64,000 bases of DNA, from positions 385,984 to 449,983 of the forward strand of contig CALSMD010000006.1 in the NCBI GenBank assembly GCA_943787365.1, written 5' to 3'. The stretch's first letter is position 1; each line of letters opens with the position of its first letter. The notes below the pieces were generated by a model. That model saw nothing but the letters and a program-made list of their open reading frames with translations, ran no database searches and was not told the origin of the DNA. The position numbers and the translations under genes were made by a program. The stretch is from an uncultured Flavobacteriaceae bacterium. Its GTDB lineage: Bacteria; Bacteroidota; Bacteroidia; Flavobacteriales; Flavobacteriaceae. Shown one piece after another: positions 46,384-56,091 of the stretch.

Positions 46384-48963
46384 TTATGCCGAGTTTCGAC
46401 TCGCATTGATATTTCCAAACAAAGATCGCATGACGATTTTTTCATACGTTTGGATTTGAGATTCGTCTCTAGGCGTTTCTTTTTCTAGTTCCTGAATTTT
46501 CTTTAAAGCATATTGTTGAATCGTTAATAACGGTAAAACAATTGATTCTCTTACCGAAATTGAAGCCTTTCCTGCAGGTTCTCCTTGCATCAGTTCATCA
46601 TAGCCCGTCAACTTTAATAACAAGCGTTTTGTAGTCACATACTCGCTATAAATAACATTCCAAAAAGCACCGTATTCAGGATCTTCAGACATGTACTTTG
46701 TCAAATCAAAGAATGATTTTGACAAGGACATCATACTGTTTTCAATCAGTGTTTTGAAAAAATCTGAGGTTCCAAACAAGCGCTGAGCTTTATCAAATTC
46801 GCCAATGTCTTCATAATGTTTAAGAGCCGTTCCAACTCCAAAAAATCCTGGAACATTTTGTTTCAATTGACTCCAAGATCCTACAAATGGGATGGCACGT
46901 AAATCTTCAAACACCAAGCCTTCTGATTTTCCTCGTTTTGATGGGCGACTCCCTATGTTCGTTTTTGCATAAAACTTCAACGTACTCATATGTTCTAAGT
47001 AAGAGATAAACTTAGGATGAGCCTTAAAGTCAACATACGCTTCATAGCTCAATTTAGACAGCTGCGCCATGACTTCTCTGTTTTCAGGAGTCATTCTAAG
47101 GTCTTTATCGCTAAGGCTATTGTGAATTCCCGAGCTAATCAATTGTTCTAAATTGTATTGTGAAGAATCTAACGTTCCAAAATTTGAGCTAATTGTTTGT
47201 CCTTGTATTGTGAGTTGCACTTCTTTATCTTCAATTGTAGGTCCTAAAGAAGCGTAAAAATTATGTGTTTTACCGCCACCTCTTGCAGGTGGTCCGCCAC
47301 GGCCATCAAAGAAAATAACGGTGATGTCGTATTTTCTAGACATCGCTGTTAGCAATTCTTTTGCCTTATAAATCGCCCAATTGGCCATTAAATACCCTCC
47401 ATCTTTTGTGCCATCACTAAATCCAAGCATTATGGTTTGTCTGTTGCCACGTGCTTTTAGATGTGCCATATAATTAGGATTCGAATACAAATCTTCCATT
47501 ACGGAAGGGGCATTTTCTAAATCTGTAATTGTCTCAAAAAGAGGGGCTATATCAACGGTTAATTCGTCCTCAAACGCTACCAGCTTAAGCATGGCATATA
47601 ATTGCATGACATTAAGGGTGGTTTGATTGTTACTTATGATATAACGGTTGGCAGCTTTTTCGCCATTGGTGTGCTGAATCGATTTGAGAGCCTCCATTGT
47701 TTTGAGCGCCTTCAAAGTGTTCTTGTCTGAAATTAACGACAAATCAAGAGATCCTTTTATTTTTGAAAGAATTTCAACCTGATCGGCTTCTGCCAAGCTG
47801 TGGTAATTTTTAGGAAATACTTTACTTCCGCTTTCTATCAACGCATCCACCATATCATTAAACACTTTGTTGTGTTCACGACTGTCTTGACGAATATCTA
47901 AGGTAGAAAAATGAAATCCAAATAAATGAATTTTATTTAACAGGCTGTTCACTTCGGAAGCGTATAGGGATTGGTGTTTTTCAACAATAATCGATTTAAT
48001 CGCTTTTAACTCTGTTGTCAAATGCTCTAAGGTTAAAGTCGATTTTTTATTTGTGATAATCTTATAGAGTTCTGCCTCTAGTGCTAATACACGATCTTCA
48101 ACTCCCGCAAAAGACAATTTTCTTTTAAGCTTGCGGAGGTCACGATAATAATTTTTTATGATGGTTTCACGAAGTCTCGCAGCTACTTTAAGCGTAATTT
48201 CTGGAGTCACAAACGGGTTGCCATCTCTGTCGCCACCAGGCCAAAACCCAATATTAATAATATCATTATCAATATGCTTACCATTAAAAATATTTTGTTG
48301 GATGTAATCATAAACTGTCCCAAAAGACTTGTAGAATACATGCTCTAAATACCAAATTAAACTCACCGCCTCATCGTAAGGCGTGGGTTTGGATTGTTTA
48401 AAGAATGGCGTTTTTCCAAGTTGTGCTAAAAGTTCGTTGATACGAAACAAATCATTTTCGCGAATGGCTTCTGTCAAATCTGTGATGATTCCCAATACAG
48501 AACCTGGGTAAAATTGCGTGGGGTGTGCTGTTAACACAATACGCACTTTAAATTCTTCTAAACATTTTTGAAGATTTTCTAATTTATTTTCAGAAGTCGC
48601 AACTTCTTTTAAGCTTCGCAAAGTTCCTATTCCGTCCATATTGTTTACAATAGGAAACGCCGCATCTTCAATGGCATCAAATAACACCACTTGACGCTCT
48701 ATGTACTGTATAAAACGAAACAATAAATTGATTTGACTTTTAGGGGAACGCCTTGCTTGGTATTTTTTAAAAAATGAATTAACGATGGTAGTTGGATCTT
48801 CATTGTTAGCAAAGCCTTTTTGACAGGTCTCAAAAAATAGTGGCAATAACGCCCCTGTTTTGGTAATGGAATCAAACGGTAGAGTCATAAATATACTGTT
48901 GTATATTTGATATTTTGATAGTACATTTTGTTTAAACCTGGTAATTTTTGGCTGTGTAGACAT
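46384..48963 (-). CDS. ppc: phosphoenolpyruvate carboxylase
   Basis: 859 residues. It carboxylates PEP to oxaloacetate, replenishing the citrate cycle. The catalytic His is in VLTAHPTQFYP near 148. The motifs MLGFSDGTKDGGY near 522 and FFDGRGGPPARGGGKTHN near 560 are intact; the first differs slightly from the usual GYSDSxKDAG. The C-terminus ends NASRNSA instead of the usual RNTG, a variant of unknown meaning. It has a promoter-like TAATTTTG (48995-48988, minus). Confidence 0.93.
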   Translation of the reverse strand: MSTQPKITRFKQNVLSKYQIYNSIFMTLPFDSITKTGALLPLFFETCQKGFANNEDPTTIVNSFFKKYQARRSPKSQINLLFRFIQYIERQVVLFDAIEDAAFPIVNNMDGIGTLRSLKEVATSENKLENLQKCLEEFKVRIVLTAHPTQFYPGSVLGIITDLTEAIRENDLFRINELLAQLGKTPFFKQSKPTPYDEAVSLIWYLEHVFYKSFGTVYDYIQQNIFNGKHIDNDIINIGFWPGGDRDGNPFVTPEITLKVAARLRETIIKNYYRDLRKLKRKLSFAGVEDRVLALEAELYKIITNKKSTLTLEHLTTELKAIKSIIVEKHQSLYASEVNSLLNKIHLFGFHFSTLDIRQDSREHNKVFNDMVDALIESGSKVFPKNYHSLAEADQVEILSKIKGSLDLSLISDKNTLKALKTMEALKSIQHTNGEKAANRYIISNNQTTLNVMQLYAMLKLVAFEDELTVDIAPLFETITDLENAPSVMEDLYSNPNYMAHLKARGNRQTIMLGFSDGTKDGGYLMANWAIYKAKELLTAMSRKYDITVIFFDGRGGPPARGGGKTHNFYASLGPTIEDKEVQLTIQGQTISSNFGTLDSSQYNLEQLISSGIHNSLSDKDLRMTPENREVMAQLSKLSYEAYVDFKAHPKFISYLEHMSTLKFYAKTNIGSRPSKRGKSEGLVFEDLRAIPFVGSWSQLKQNVPGFFGVGTALKHYEDIGEFDKAQRLFGTSDFFKTLIENSMMSLSKSFFDLTKYMSEDPEYGAFWNVIYSEYVTTKRLLLKLTGYDELMQGEPAGKASISVRESIVLPLLTIQQYALKKIQELEKETPRDESQIQTYEKIVMRSLFGNINASRNSA

Positions 48964-48987
48964 TGATTCAATTCATTTAATTGCCGT

Positions 48988-48995
48988 CAAAATTA
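48988..48995 (-). promoter_or_regulatory. TAnnTTTG box of ppc
   Basis: TAATTTTG on the minus strand, 25 bases upstream of the ppc ATG. No TTG lies at the ideal -33 spacing. Confidence 0.4.
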
Positions 48996-49220
48996 CTAAA
49001 GCATCATCAATTCTCATCTATAAAACTGGAATTTTTACGAATATTTATATATTGACTGACTTCTCAAGGTGAAATCTTAGCAAAGCAGAGAAAATGTTCA
49101 ATATTTTTTAGGGATTTCTACCGCGCTATTTAAGAATTTAAGCGGTTGTTTGCTTTTTTGTATCGATAAATCGTCTGACTTACTGTAAATTTAGGCTTTC
49201 TAATTGCTATCTCTTTTTTT

Positions 49221-49691
49221 ATGATTGAAATCGAACGTAAATTTTTGGTAAACTCAAACGACTATCGCGCAGAGGCCTCTTCAGTCATTACGATCACTCA
49301 AGGCTATCTAAATTCCAACTCCGAACGGTCGGTTAGAATTCGGCTCACAGATCAGACCGCTTTTATCACTGTAAAAGGAAAAAGCAATGAAAGTGGACTA
49401 AGTCGATTTGAATGGGAAAAAGAACTCTCTAAAACAGAAGCGGAAGCACTTCTAAAACATTGTGAAAAAACTATTATTAGCAAAACTCGTTATGAAGTTC
49501 CTGTTGGAGCTCACTTATTTGAAGTGGATGAATTTTTAGGAGCCAACAAAGGTTTGGTTGTGGCTGAAATTGAACTTCGTTCGGAGGATGAAACATTCTC
49601 CAAACCCGATTGGCTTGGGGAAGAAGTAACAGGAACTACAAAATATTACAATTCCAACCTCAGCAACACCCCTTTTTGCGATTGGAAATGA
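49221..49691 (+). CDS. CYTH domain protein (inorganic triphosphatase-like)
   Basis: 156 residues, one CYTH domain. The ExExK signature is in IEIERKFLV at residues 2-10, and charged strands follow (RSVRIRLTD, FITVKGKS, RFEWEKEL, FEVDEF, VVAEIELRSED), which form the tunnel for triphosphate and metal. It probably hydrolyses inorganic triphosphate or a nucleoside triphosphate; the family also includes adenylate cyclases. It is 73 bases upstream of the aldehyde dehydrogenase gene and may be co-transcribed with it. Confidence 0.9.
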   Translation: MIEIERKFLVNSNDYRAEASSVITITQGYLNSNSERSVRIRLTDQTAFITVKGKSNESGLSRFEWEKELSKTEAEALLKHCEKTIISKTRYEVPVGAHLFEVDEFLGANKGLVVAEIELRSEDETFSKPDWLGEEVTGTTKYYNSNLSNTPFCDWK

Positions 49692-49764
49692 TTGCGTAAT
49701 TAGCATTAAAGTGGGTCTAAAATTATTATATTCGCAACTTAAATCGATTTTAAAAACCATACAA

Positions 49765-51318
49765 ATGAACACAAACTCAAGTGATTTTAAAATTCAAGAA
49801 GCACTGGATGCTCTTGGTGTAAAAGCTATAAATTTAGGAACGTCCACGGGTACAAATAGTTTTTCTAACGGCGTTAGTATCGATAGTTATTCTCCTGTCG
49901 ATGGCAAGAAAATTGGGAGTGTCATTTGCACTTCTAAAGAAGATTATGAGGCGGTAATGGCAGCAGCAACAGCAGCGTTTCCTAAGTGGCGAGCAATGCC
50001 TGCACCTCAGCGTGGCGAAATTGTACGTCAATTTGGAAATAAACTAAGAGATTTAAAAGATCCCCTTGGAAAATTAGTGTCTTATGAAATGGGGAAGTCC
50101 CTGCAAGAAGGCTATGGAGAGGTTCAAGAAATGATTGACATCTGTGATTTTGCGGTGGGTTTGTCACGACAATTAAACGGACAAACGATTCCTTCGGAAC
50201 GACCTGGTCATGTCATGCGAGAACAATGGCATCCGATTGGCGTGGTGGGTATTATTTCTGCATTTAATTTTCCTGTTGCGGTGTGGGCATGGAATACGGC
50301 ATTGGCGTGGGTTTGCGGCGATGTCTGTGTTTGGAAAGGTTCTGAAAAAGCTCCTCTGTGTGCTATTGCCTGTCAAAATATTATTGCCGAAATTTTAAAA
50401 CAAAACAACTTGCCAGAAGGCATTTCATGTATTATTAATGGCGATTATACCGTTGGTGAGATGATGACAACCGATACCAGAATTCCTTTAGTATCTGCAA
50501 CGGGTTCTACAAGAATGGGAAGAATTGTGGGGGCTACTGTTGCCCAGCGTTTTGGAAAATCGCTCCTAGAGTTAGGGGGCAACAATGCCATTATTATTAC
50601 TCCAACAGCAGATTTAAAAGTGGTCGTACCTGGCGCTGTATTTGGAGCTGTTGGCACCTGTGGTCAGCGTTGTACTTCGACTCGCCGACTCATTATTCAC
50701 GAGTCTGTATATGATAAAGTAAGAGATGCAATTGTGGGCGCTTATGGACAATTGACCATTGGAAATCCTTTGGATGAAAAAAATCATATTGGACCTTTAA
50801 TCGATCACGATTCTGTAAACACCTATTTAGCAGCTATTGAAAAAGCAAAAGCCGAAGGCGGTACTGTGTTGGTCGATGGCGGTGTTTTAGAGGGCGAAGG
50901 CTATGAAAGTGGCTGCTATGTAAAACCTGCCATTATTGAGGCTGAAAACCATTTTGAAATTGTGCAACACGAAACCTTTGCACCGATTTTATACTTAATG
51001 AAATATTCTGGGGACGTAGAAAACGCCATCCAAATACAAAACGGAGTTGCGCAAGGCTTGTCATCTGCGATTATGACCAACGAGCTGAAAGAAGCCGAAA
51101 AATTCTTGTCTTATGCCGGATCCGATTGTGGTATTGCGAATGTGAATATTGGAACTTCTGGTGCCGAAATTGGCGGTGCTTTTGGTGGTGAAAAAGAAAC
51201 AGGGGGTGGACGTGAGTCGGGCTCAGATGCTTGGAAAGTGTACATGAGACGCCAAACTAACACCATTAATTATTCGGATGAATTGCCCTTGGCACAAGGA
51301 ATTAAATTCGATTTATAG
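49765..51318 (+). CDS. alpha-aminoadipic semialdehyde dehydrogenase (ALDH7-like)
   Basis: 517 residues from ATG 49765 (MNTNSSDFKIQEAL). The frame start at 49711 is inferior. It is closely like ALDH7A1/piperideine-6-carboxylate dehydrogenases, which oxidise aminoadipic semialdehyde in lysine breakdown. Catalytic Cys is in GTCGQRCTSTRRLIIHE near 303, the general base Glu is in LLELGGNNA near 269, and the substrate-specific tail GGEKETGGGRESGSDAW is present. The NAD-binding segment SATGSTRMGR is intact. No other lysine-degradation gene is in the window. Confidence 0.9.
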   Translation: MNTNSSDFKIQEALDALGVKAINLGTSTGTNSFSNGVSIDSYSPVDGKKIGSVICTSKEDYEAVMAAATAAFPKWRAMPAPQRGEIVRQFGNKLRDLKDPLGKLVSYEMGKSLQEGYGEVQEMIDICDFAVGLSRQLNGQTIPSERPGHVMREQWHPIGVVGIISAFNFPVAVWAWNTALAWVCGDVCVWKGSEKAPLCAIACQNIIAEILKQNNLPEGISCIINGDYTVGEMMTTDTRIPLVSATGSTRMGRIVGATVAQRFGKSLLELGGNNAIIITPTADLKVVVPGAVFGAVGTCGQRCTSTRRLIIHESVYDKVRDAIVGAYGQLTIGNPLDEKNHIGPLIDHDSVNTYLAAIEKAKAEGGTVLVDGGVLEGEGYESGCYVKPAIIEAENHFEIVQHETFAPILYLMKYSGDVENAIQIQNGVAQGLSSAIMTNELKEAEKFLSYAGSDCGIANVNIGTSGAEIGGAFGGEKETGGGRESGSDAWKVYMRRQTNTINYSDELPLAQGIKFDL

Positions 51319-51572
51319 ACTCTTTATATCTTACTAGACTAATAATGTAACTCTAAAAGCAAAGTCATCTAGCTTAACGGAACACCCAAGAATAAGATAA
51401 AATGTAATCCGTTTAAAGTATCTGTTTTGGAATAATACTATGTGATAAATTACATGGCTCAAAGTTGGAAAACTTTGCGCAGTAGGCGTGGTAGATCGAA
51501 CTTTATATCTGTGATTTATTTGCTAAATTAGGTGCAAAAACCGCTACCCCATCAACCCTAACATCAAATAAA

Positions 51573-51950
51573 ATGAAAGTTACTCTCGAAAAAAATGAAA
51601 AGCTGGGAGCTTTGGTCTTTGCCTCTATTTACCCCCTTTACTGGAATAGGTTGGAAAAACATGGAAGAACCAAAGAAGAGTTCCATAACGTCATAGAGTG
51701 GTTTACTGGTTTTAATGAAAGCCAATTACAAACCCTTATTACTGAGAAAGTCACGTTTAGAACCTTTTTTGAAAAGGCCACAATTCACCCCAATGCTCAC
51801 CTAATTAAAGGCGTAGTTTGTGGATATCGAATTGAAGAAATAGAGGAGGAGTTTGAATTATACAAACAGTGCAGACGTATGGAAAAATTAATTGATGAAT
51901 TGGCTCGAGGTCGTAAAATAGAAAAAATTTTGCGTGAAGAAAACAAATAG
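51573..51950 (+). CDS. DUF2200 family protein
   Basis: 125 residues, soluble. It shows the pattern of DUF2200: an N-terminal strand and helix (LGALVFASIYPLYWNRLEKH), the motif KTEEFHNVIEWFTGF-like (here GRTKEEFHNVIEWFTGF), FRTFFEKATIHPN, KGVVCGYRIEEIEE and a C-terminal helix (KLIDELARGRKIEKIL). Family function unknown. It is alone, about 250 bases after the dehydrogenase, in a gap (51319-51572) without another recognisable signal, and converges on the ATP-binding protein gene. Confidence 0.85.
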   Translation: MKVTLEKNEKLGALVFASIYPLYWNRLEKHGRTKEEFHNVIEWFTGFNESQLQTLITEKVTFRTFFEKATIHPNAHLIKGVVCGYRIEEIEEEFELYKQCRRMEKLIDELARGRKIEKILREENK

Positions 51951-51969
51951 ACCCTTCGGCTTAAGCCTT

Positions 51970-53109
51970 CTAACTATACTTTGCCTTTCTTAAAATTCGC
52001 ATGCTTTCTTTATAGAGTGCATACACCTCGTCGCTGTGTTTATACAATAAGGGCTTTGCGGCTTGAAGTTGTGAGAGTGCTGCATCAAAACCATTAAAAT
52101 AACAGATTAAATAAGTCGCAGGAACATTTTTTAAATCTTTGAGCTGCGCAGCTGTCAGTTTCATCCCTTGCTTCAGTCGGTCTATAAGCGCATTATTCGC
52201 ATTAAAAATATGGTGCAGAATTTTTTTGTCGTACTGCGGTGGCTTAAACAACAATTTGGAGTCAATGCTGTAAATGGCATTATTCCCAAAAGTAATGACC
52301 GTTTCCTCCAACTGGTAATAGGTGTTTTTACCGTTCAATCCCAAATTCACATACTCAATAATTTTAAAAGAATCGTTGTCGTAAGAGAGTTCCACAGCAT
52401 CCAAAGTCGAATAAAACAAACGCACTTGCTCATTAATCAACTCAATATCCACCCGCGAATAAAACGTTTGAGTCTTGATCTTCTTTTTTTGACCAGACCA
52501 ACACATCACAAAATATTCTTTAAAAACCTTATACGTTGGATTATAGTCTTTGCGTTGTGTCATAAAATCAAACACCCCGTCCAAGGTATATTCAATGTTA
52601 TTTCGGGAATGGGACTCAATAGACGCCACAATTTCATAATTGGAATCCGTCAATTCAATATCAAACACCTTTGGCACACTCATACTGCCGTCTCTAAAAA
52701 ACACATTTCCTCCATAATATTTCCAAATATTTTTTCGAAGCGAGGTAATTTCTTGGGATTCTTTTGGGCGAATGGTCACCAATCCCACCACCTTATCGTT
52801 GTCTAAATGTGGAAACGGAATGTTTTCGTACTGAATAATTGGTGGGTGACTTAAATAGGCGTTCACCAAATTTTGAATTTTACTATCATCAAAAAAATCA
52901 ACCCCAATAATGTGGCTGTACTGATCGTCCACCCCAATCACGATGTACGAATTGTTATTTGGGTTGCTATTGGATAAGGCACAAATGTGTTTCAAAAACT
53001 TTGCTTTACCCTCTTTGCTGCTGATGTTAATTTTTAACTTTTTATCATAAAAACTACTCTCGTCATTATGCGCAAGAAGATTTTTGATAAGCAGTCGTTT
53101 ATTAATCAT
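51970..53109 (-). CDS. Schlafen/AlbA-type ATP-binding protein
   Basis: 379 residues. The N-terminal half (about 10-140) is an AlbA_2/Schlafen-type putative DNA/ATP-binding domain: SSFYDKKLKINISSKEGKAK, then HICALSNSNPNNNSYIVIGVDD and LVTIRPKESQE. The C-terminal half is without recognised domain. Proteins of this type are used in transcription control, stress or host-phage conflict, but none of those roles is shown here. It starts 11 bases after the neighbouring aldo/keto reductase stop, so the two may be one transcript. Confidence 0.75.
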   Translation of the reverse strand: MINKRLLIKNLLAHNDESSFYDKKLKINISSKEGKAKFLKHICALSNSNPNNNSYIVIGVDDQYSHIIGVDFFDDSKIQNLVNAYLSHPPIIQYENIPFPHLDNDKVVGLVTIRPKESQEITSLRKNIWKYYGGNVFFRDGSMSVPKVFDIELTDSNYEIVASIESHSRNNIEYTLDGVFDFMTQRKDYNPTYKVFKEYFVMCWSGQKKKIKTQTFYSRVDIELINEQVRLFYSTLDAVELSYDNDSFKIIEYVNLGLNGKNTYYQLEETVITFGNNAIYSIDSKLLFKPPQYDKKILHHIFNANNALIDRLKQGMKLTAAQLKDLKNVPATYLICYFNGFDAALSQLQAAKPLLYKHSDEVYALYKESMRILRKAKYS

Positions 53110-53120
53110 TTTTATGTCTT

Positions 53121-53996
53121 TTAGGGAACCTCATGCCCTTGGCTTGATTCCAGTATTTTAAACCAATCTTGAGTTGATAAATGTATAGACACGGCGTTCG
53201 AAGCCGCTTTAATGCGTTCTAAATTTGTACTCCCAATCACAGGGTGAATCCCTGAGGGGTGATGTAAGATCCAAGCCAACATTAACTGATCTGGTGTGGC
53301 GTTATACACAGCAGCTAAACTCTCGAGTTGGTCTAAAATACGTTTTTTTTGAGGAGTGGTTTCTTCGCTAAAAATGCCTCCTAGAGGTGCCCATGCCATC
53401 GGTGTGATTTTTTGTGTTAGCATCTGGTCCAAACGTCCGTCAAACAGGGCCTGACACTGCACAGCAGAGAACTCAATTTGATTGACTGCAATAGCCACTT
53501 CACTTGCAATAAGATCCACTTGTGAAGGTGTAAAATTAGACACTCCAAAATAATTTATTTTTCCTTCTTTTTTTAGCCGTTCGATCGCCTCCATAACTTC
53601 GTAAGGATGCATTAACGGACTGGGACGATGAATCAAAAGCAAATCTAAATAGTCTGTTTGTAAATGCTTGAGAGATGCCTCTGCAGAAGCAATAATATAT
53701 GCTTTTGAACAATCGTAATGTTTGAGTTCGTTTGAACGGTTTGGAGTTTTTAATTGAATCCCACACTTAGAAATAAATTGAACGCTTGAGCGCGATATCC
53801 CTGTCTTGGAAAACGCCGTTCCAAAAGCAGATTCTGTAGTATAGCCGCCATAAATATCGGCATGGTCAAAAGAACTGATGCCTAAATCGACCGTTGTTTG
53901 AATCATGCGTTGTACCTCATTTGTGTTGAAATTTTTCCCCCAAACGCCCCAAGACATGGTCCCAGCAATAATTTTTGAAAAGTGACTTTTATTCAT
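53121..53996 (-). CDS. aldo/keto reductase (YdhF-like)
   Basis: 291 residues from ATG 53996 (MNKSHFSKIIAGTMSWGVWG); the frame start at 54029 adds 11 non-conserved residues. TIM-barrel NADPH-dependent reductase. The catalytic tetrad is Asp and Tyr in SSFDHADIYGGYT, Lys in QFISKCGI and His in LLIHRPSP. The N-terminal start of the family (xxGTMxWG) is kept. The sequence ends ILESSQGHEVP. Substrate unknown. Confidence 0.9.
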   Translation of the reverse strand: MNKSHFSKIIAGTMSWGVWGKNFNTNEVQRMIQTTVDLGISSFDHADIYGGYTTESAFGTAFSKTGISRSSVQFISKCGIQLKTPNRSNELKHYDCSKAYIIASAEASLKHLQTDYLDLLLIHRPSPLMHPYEVMEAIERLKKEGKINYFGVSNFTPSQVDLIASEVAIAVNQIEFSAVQCQALFDGRLDQMLTQKITPMAWAPLGGIFSEETTPQKKRILDQLESLAAVYNATPDQLMLAWILHHPSGIHPVIGSTNLERIKAASNAVSIHLSTQDWFKILESSQGHEVP

Positions 53997-54153
53997 TTTT
54001 GTAAAATAGACTCTAAAATTAACAAACAATCATTTATTATGTTCTAAAACAACCTTAAGTTTTAACCAATTATTAACAAGGAGAACGGAAATATTTTAAC
54101 AAATTGCGTAACCAATAAAAAATAGCCCAAATACAATTACATAAATTATCACA

Positions 54154-55158
54154 ATGGAAGAAAATAACACCGCTGTTGACATTGCGTCAATAAATAAAAA
54201 AATTGAAAAAGAAAGTGCTTTTGTGGACTTGCTAACGCTCGAAATGGGCAAGGTGATTGTCGGACAAAAACACATGGTTGAACGTTTACTTATTGGCCTT
54301 TTAGGTCAGGGTCATATTCTCTTAGAAGGGGTTCCTGGTTTGGCTAAAACACTTGCTATAAACACCTTGTCACAAGCGGTTGCAGGAAGTTTTAGTCGGA
54401 TTCAATTCACCCCAGACCTCTTACCTGCCGATGTTGTTGGGACCATGATTTACAACATCAAAGCCAATGATTTTACGATCAAAAAAGGCCCTATTTTTGC
54501 AAACTTTGTACTGGCTGATGAAATCAACCGTGCGCCCGCAAAAGTTCAGTCGGCACTCCTAGAGGCAATGCAGGAAAAACAAGTCACCATTGGCGATGAA
54601 ACCTTTGTTTTGGATAAACCCTTTCTTGTCATGGCAACTCAAAATCCAGTAGAACAAGAAGGAACTTACCCGCTTCCTGAAGCTCAAGTGGATCGATTCA
54701 TGTTAAAAACAATTATCGATTATCCGAAAATTGAAGACGAACAGCATATTGTTCGAGCCAATTTAAAAGGTGCGTTTGAAAAAATTAAACCGGTTGTAAC
54801 GGTCAAACAAATTTTGAGTGCTCAAGCCGCAGTGAGAGAGGTTTATATGGATGAAAAAATTGAAAAATATATTTTAGACATCGTGTTTGCAACGCGATAT
54901 CCAGAAAAATACCGCTTGGCAGAACTGAAACCTTTAATTTCTTTTGGGGCCTCTCCAAGAGGAAGTATCAACCTAGCAACCGCAGCAAAGTGCTATGCTT
55001 TCATTAAACGCCGTGGATATGTGATTCCAGAAGACGTTCGTGCTGTCGTCTATGACGTATTGCGCCACCGTATCGGAATTACATATGAAGCAGAAGCGGA
55101 AAACGTAACTTCAGAAGATATTATTAGTAAAATTGTTAATGTTATTGAGGTGCCTTAA
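54154..55158 (+). CDS. moxR: MoxR-type AAA ATPase
   Basis: 334 residues. Walker A is LLEGVPGLAKT near 60 (in place of the usual GPPGxGKT), Walker B is LADEINRAP near 123, and sensor and arginine-finger segments (ATQNPVEQEGTYPLPEAQVDRF) follow. MoxR ATPases are chaperone-like and partner VWA-domain proteins, which are encoded downstream. It is the first gene of the Bat operon, with a leader of about 120 bases. Confidence 0.93.
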   Translation: MEENNTAVDIASINKKIEKESAFVDLLTLEMGKVIVGQKHMVERLLIGLLGQGHILLEGVPGLAKTLAINTLSQAVAGSFSRIQFTPDLLPADVVGTMIYNIKANDFTIKKGPIFANFVLADEINRAPAKVQSALLEAMQEKQVTIGDETFVLDKPFLVMATQNPVEQEGTYPLPEAQVDRFMLKTIIDYPKIEDEQHIVRANLKGAFEKIKPVVTVKQILSAQAAVREVYMDEKIEKYILDIVFATRYPEKYRLAELKPLISFGASPRGSINLATAAKCYAFIKRRGYVIPEDVRAVVYDVLRHRIGITYEAEAENVTSEDIISKIVNVIEVP

Positions 55159-55217
55159 TTCGTAGTGACTTTTTGTGAGATTTATAAATCATACACACCC
55201 AACAGCACACTTATCAA

Positions 55218-56084
55218 ATGGATACCAAGGAATTACTAAAAAAAGTTAGAAAAATAGAGATCAAAACACGGCGGTTGTCCGACCATGTGTTTGGAGGCGA
55301 ATACCACTCGACTTTCAAAGGCCGTGGAATGACCTTTTCTGAAGTGAGACCGTATCAATATGGAGATGATGTTCGAAACATTGACTGGAACGTTACGGCT
55401 CGCTGCAACGAACCACACATTAAAGTATTTGAAGAAGAGCGCGAACTGACAATGATGCTAATGGTTGATGTCTCGGGGTCCAAATTGTTTGGAACCGAAC
55501 CACAGTTTAAAAATGAAATTGTCACTGAAATTGCCGCGACCTTAGCATTTTCAGCAACACAAAACAATGATAAAATTGGGTTAATTTTATTTTCTGATGG
55601 GATTGAATTGTACATCCCACCAAAAAAAGGGCGTTCTCATGTGTTGCGAATTATTAGAGAATTGATTGAGTTTGAACCTAAAAGTAAGCTCACAGATATA
55701 GCAGAAGCCCTAAAGTTTTTGTCAAATGTGATGAAAAAGAAAGCCATTGTCTTTTTGCTTTCTGATTTCATGTCTGAAGACTATCAACACAACTTGAAAA
55801 TTGCTTCAGGAAAACACGACATCACAGGAATCCGAATTTATGACAAATACGAGGCTGAAATTCCAAATTTAGGAATGGTGCAAATGGAAGATCAAGAAAC
55901 TGGCGCCTCATTTTTAGTGAATACCGCCTCAAAAACAGTGCGTAAAAACTACCAAACAAACTATCAAAACAAGCTTCATTATTTCTCTGTTAGTTTTAAG
56001 AAATCGGGAGCTGGAGCGCTCGGGTGTAGAGTCGATGAAAGTTATGTAAAGAAATTATTGGGTTATTTTAAACAACGTGGATAA
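55218..56084 (+). CDS. DUF58 domain protein
   Basis: 288 residues, cytosolic. DUF58 proteins have the start GGEYHSTFKGRGMTFSEVRPYQYGDDVRNIDW (here about residues 25-57) followed by a VWA-like fold (LMVDVSGSKLFGTEPQF, Asp-x-Ser-x-Ser). It is in the standard second place after moxR. The stop (56082-56084) lies close to the start of the next gene. Confidence 0.93.
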   Translation: MDTKELLKKVRKIEIKTRRLSDHVFGGEYHSTFKGRGMTFSEVRPYQYGDDVRNIDWNVTARCNEPHIKVFEEERELTMMLMVDVSGSKLFGTEPQFKNEIVTEIAATLAFSATQNNDKIGLILFSDGIELYIPPKKGRSHVLRIIRELIEFEPKSKLTDIAEALKFLSNVMKKKAIVFLLSDFMSEDYQHNLKIASGKHDITGIRIYDKYEAEIPNLGMVQMEDQETGASFLVNTASKTVRKNYQTNYQNKLHYFSVSFKKSGAGALGCRVDESYVKKLLGYFKQRG

Positions 56085-56091
56085 GTCGTAC

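Noticed and set aside
52168-52806. Antisense open frame of 212 codons in the AlbA-type gene
   Set aside because: The minus-strand frame has the recognised domain; the plus-strand translation is rich in Ile, His and Gln with no domain pattern.
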